From an uncultured Aquimarina sp. (GTDB taxonomy: Bacteria; Bacteroidota; Bacteroidia; Flavobacteriales; Flavobacteriaceae), in assembly GCA_947496355.1 (NCBI GenBank), contig CANMCO010000006.1:1-64000 (forward strand): a stretch of 64,000 nucleotides of DNA, read 5' to 3'. Made by a program: the position numbers and the translations under genes. Positions 62,694-64,000 of the stretch are shown piece after piece. The notes under the pieces were generated by a model. The model was not told where the DNA came from, made no database searches, and worked only from the letters and a program-made list of their open reading frames with translations. How positions within the stretch are numbered: position 1 is the stretch's first letter; each line of letters begins with the position of its first letter.

Positions 62694-64000
62694 TTATTTT
62701 TTTATTACTCTACCAGAATAGGTTTGATCTTTGACTTTAAGTGTATAAAAATATATTCCAGATTCTAGACCATCTACATTCACCGTTTCGGTTGTCTTTT
62801 CACTATTTTGTTCTTTTTTATGAACGAATACCTTTATTCCTAAATGATCATAAAATTCAAGAACATAAGAAGCAGTTATATCAAGTTGAATATTTAATTG
62901 TTCTTTCATAGGATTAGGATATAGTAGTACTTCTGGATTTTTTATAAGAGCAGTACTTATGTTATTACTTCTTAATGTTAGTCCATCCAAATAAGCTCTA
63001 ACGGCATTAGAAAAAGAGAGGTTTTCAAATTTATCCCAGTTAATAGACCAGCTCATTATTCCTCTAAGATTGGGATACGTTTGTGAAAGCCGATATTGTC
63101 CTCCAAAAGAGTTATTATTTATCAAATAATCCAATGCCTTAATTACTCCTTGCGATCCTGTATGCCCATTTCCAGCATTAACTGTAGCTGGAACTCCAAT
63201 AAGCACTTGATCAGGACGTAAAGCAGGAAAGAACTTATTTGGATCTTTTGTTATAGGAAAACCCTTTAGTAACATATCGACTAAGGATACATAAAAATCA
63301 GAATTCCCCATATTATAATATTGATCATCTAACGCTGTTATTGGGCCGGAATTATAATATTGTACTTGCAAGAAAGTAAGTTTATCTCGTAATGCATGAA
63401 TAAGTGGTAAGTAAGCTCCTGCTCTCCTGTCTGCACCTACAGAAATGCCCCCATAGAATTGATATCCAAGCTGCACAAAAAATGTTTCTGGTGCCATAGT
63501 TAAAAGAAAATCATTTCCAAAATGATCACAAACACTTTGTACAGCTTCAATAGTATTTACAATTACCGGAGTTGTAGGATTTGCAAAATCTGTATCACCT
63601 AATTCGAATGAAAGTGAATTTCCTTCAAAGTCAATATCCATTCCATCAAATCCATATTCTTCTATAATAGATATCATAGAATTGATAAATTTATCTCGTG
63701 CAGTAGTTGTATTTAATCTCACCTGACCTTCTGCTCCACCTATAGAAATGATTACTTTTTTGCCTTGACTTTGCAAAAACTGAACATCTGATTTAAATTC
63801 TGAATCAACATATCCAATAGCATCAAAATCTGAAGAAAGTTCAAATTCTATCTCACCGTCTGTTGGTGAAATCTTTGCCACTGCAAAAGATACATTAACC
63901 ACATCCCAAGCTGAAGAAACATCTTTCAATTTTATTAATGTGGACCCATTATTAAAATTATGCCAATAACCGTTTAATATTCTCGCCGGTAATCCTGTAG
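62694..64000 (-). CDS. Secreted GH18 chitinase with T9SS domain (start beyond window)
   Basis: The frame is open to the window edge and continues upstream of the first ATG at 63929 (GYWHNFNNGSTLIKLKDVSS), so the N-terminus is missing. GH18 barrel: VNVSFAVAKI, KKVIISIGGAEG, the catalytic DxDxE in DGMDIDFEGN, and later QVQYYNSGP and GIMSWSINWDKF. The end carries a T9SS sorting domain (LLYPNPMKEQLNIQLDI ... SGIYFYTLKVKDQTYSGRVI). It would cut chitin outside the cell. With the GH16 and astacin genes it makes a small cluster of secreted hydrolases. Confidence 0.92.
   Translation of the reverse strand, partial: TGLPARILNGYWHNFNNGSTLIKLKDVSSAWDVVNVSFAVAKISPTDGEIEFELSSDFDAIGYVDSEFKSDVQFLQSQGKKVIISIGGAEGQVRLNTTTARDKFINSMISIIEEYGFDGMDIDFEGNSLSFELGDTDFANPTTPVIVNTIEAVQSVCDHFGNDFLLTMAPETFFVQLGYQFYGGISVGADRRAGAYLPLIHALRDKLTFLQVQYYNSGPITALDDQYYNMGNSDFYVSLVDMLLKGFPITKDPNKFFPALRPDQVLIGVPATVNAGNGHTGSQGVIKALDYLINNNSFGGQYRLSQTYPNLRGIMSWSINWDKFENLSFSNAVRAYLDGLTLRSNNISTALIKNPEVLLYPNPMKEQLNIQLDITASYVLEFYDHLGIKVFVHKKEQNSEKTTETVNVDGLESGIYFYTLKVKDQTYSGRVIKK

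Overview
The window is AT-rich and looks like the chromosome of a marine Flavobacteriaceae bacterium, perhaps close to Aquimarina; this is inferred from gene content, not from a search. Supporting signs are Bacteroidetes-type promoters (TTG, about 19 nt, TAnnTTTG), several proteins ending in type IX secretion (T9SS) sorting domains, the DUF4199 and DUF4249 families, a TonB-dependent receptor, type B L31, and AraC/TPR membrane regulators. I found no tRNA, rRNA, CRISPR array or prophage.

Layout. 0-6.3 kb: the end of an IS3-type transposase, mtaB, an OppA-like lipoprotein, a lipocalin-like lipoprotein, a GlmU-like protein and L31. 6.3-13.6 kb: a small Cys-tailed lipoprotein and six DUF4199 membrane proteins, four of them in an A-B-A'-B' tandem duplication, around an AraC/TPR regulator and ending in a GT2 glycosyltransferase. 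13.9-17.5 kb: a phospho-sugar mutase and an MsbA-like ABC exporter. 17.5-18.3 kb: three tandem copies of an apparently undescribed small RNA gene on the minus strand, each with a terminator and at least two with full Bacteroidetes promoters. 18.5-20 kb: an ECF sigma / membrane anti-sigma / periplasmic sensor operon divergent from them. 20-26.3 kb: a BNR-type lipoprotein, an RsmB-like methyltransferase and purL.

26.6-34.5 kb: a beta-oxidation regulon. fadD stands alone; a MarR regulator is followed by a HAD/ECH protein, a thiolase and an acyl-CoA dehydrogenase. Matching palindromes (TATGC-N2-GCATA) before fadD and before the regulator gene point to one operator type controlling both units. 34.8-46.9 kb: a frameshifted T9SS protein, a secreted alpha-amylase with two starch-binding modules, a CBM9-like lipoprotein, a GH15 enzyme divergent from bifunctional OtsAB, an MFS transporter and an amidohydrolase. 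This suggests use of extracellular starch together with trehalose metabolism.

47-56.4 kb: a minus-strand block with a TonB-dependent receptor, three DUF4249 paralogues, an MG2-like protein and an unknown secreted protein. No SusD is present, so it is not a classical polysaccharide utilisation locus. 56.6-64 kb: secreted hydrolases: an M28 peptidase, an esterase, an astacin, a GH16 enzyme with a beta/gamma-crystallin-like insert and CBM6, and a GH18 chitinase cut by the window edge.

The most novel-looking items are the triplicated small RNA with two C-rich hairpin loops, the shared operator of the fatty-acid regulon, the DUF4199 duplication with signs of gene conversion, and a 28-codon ORF resembling a Bacteroidetes lanthipeptide leader.
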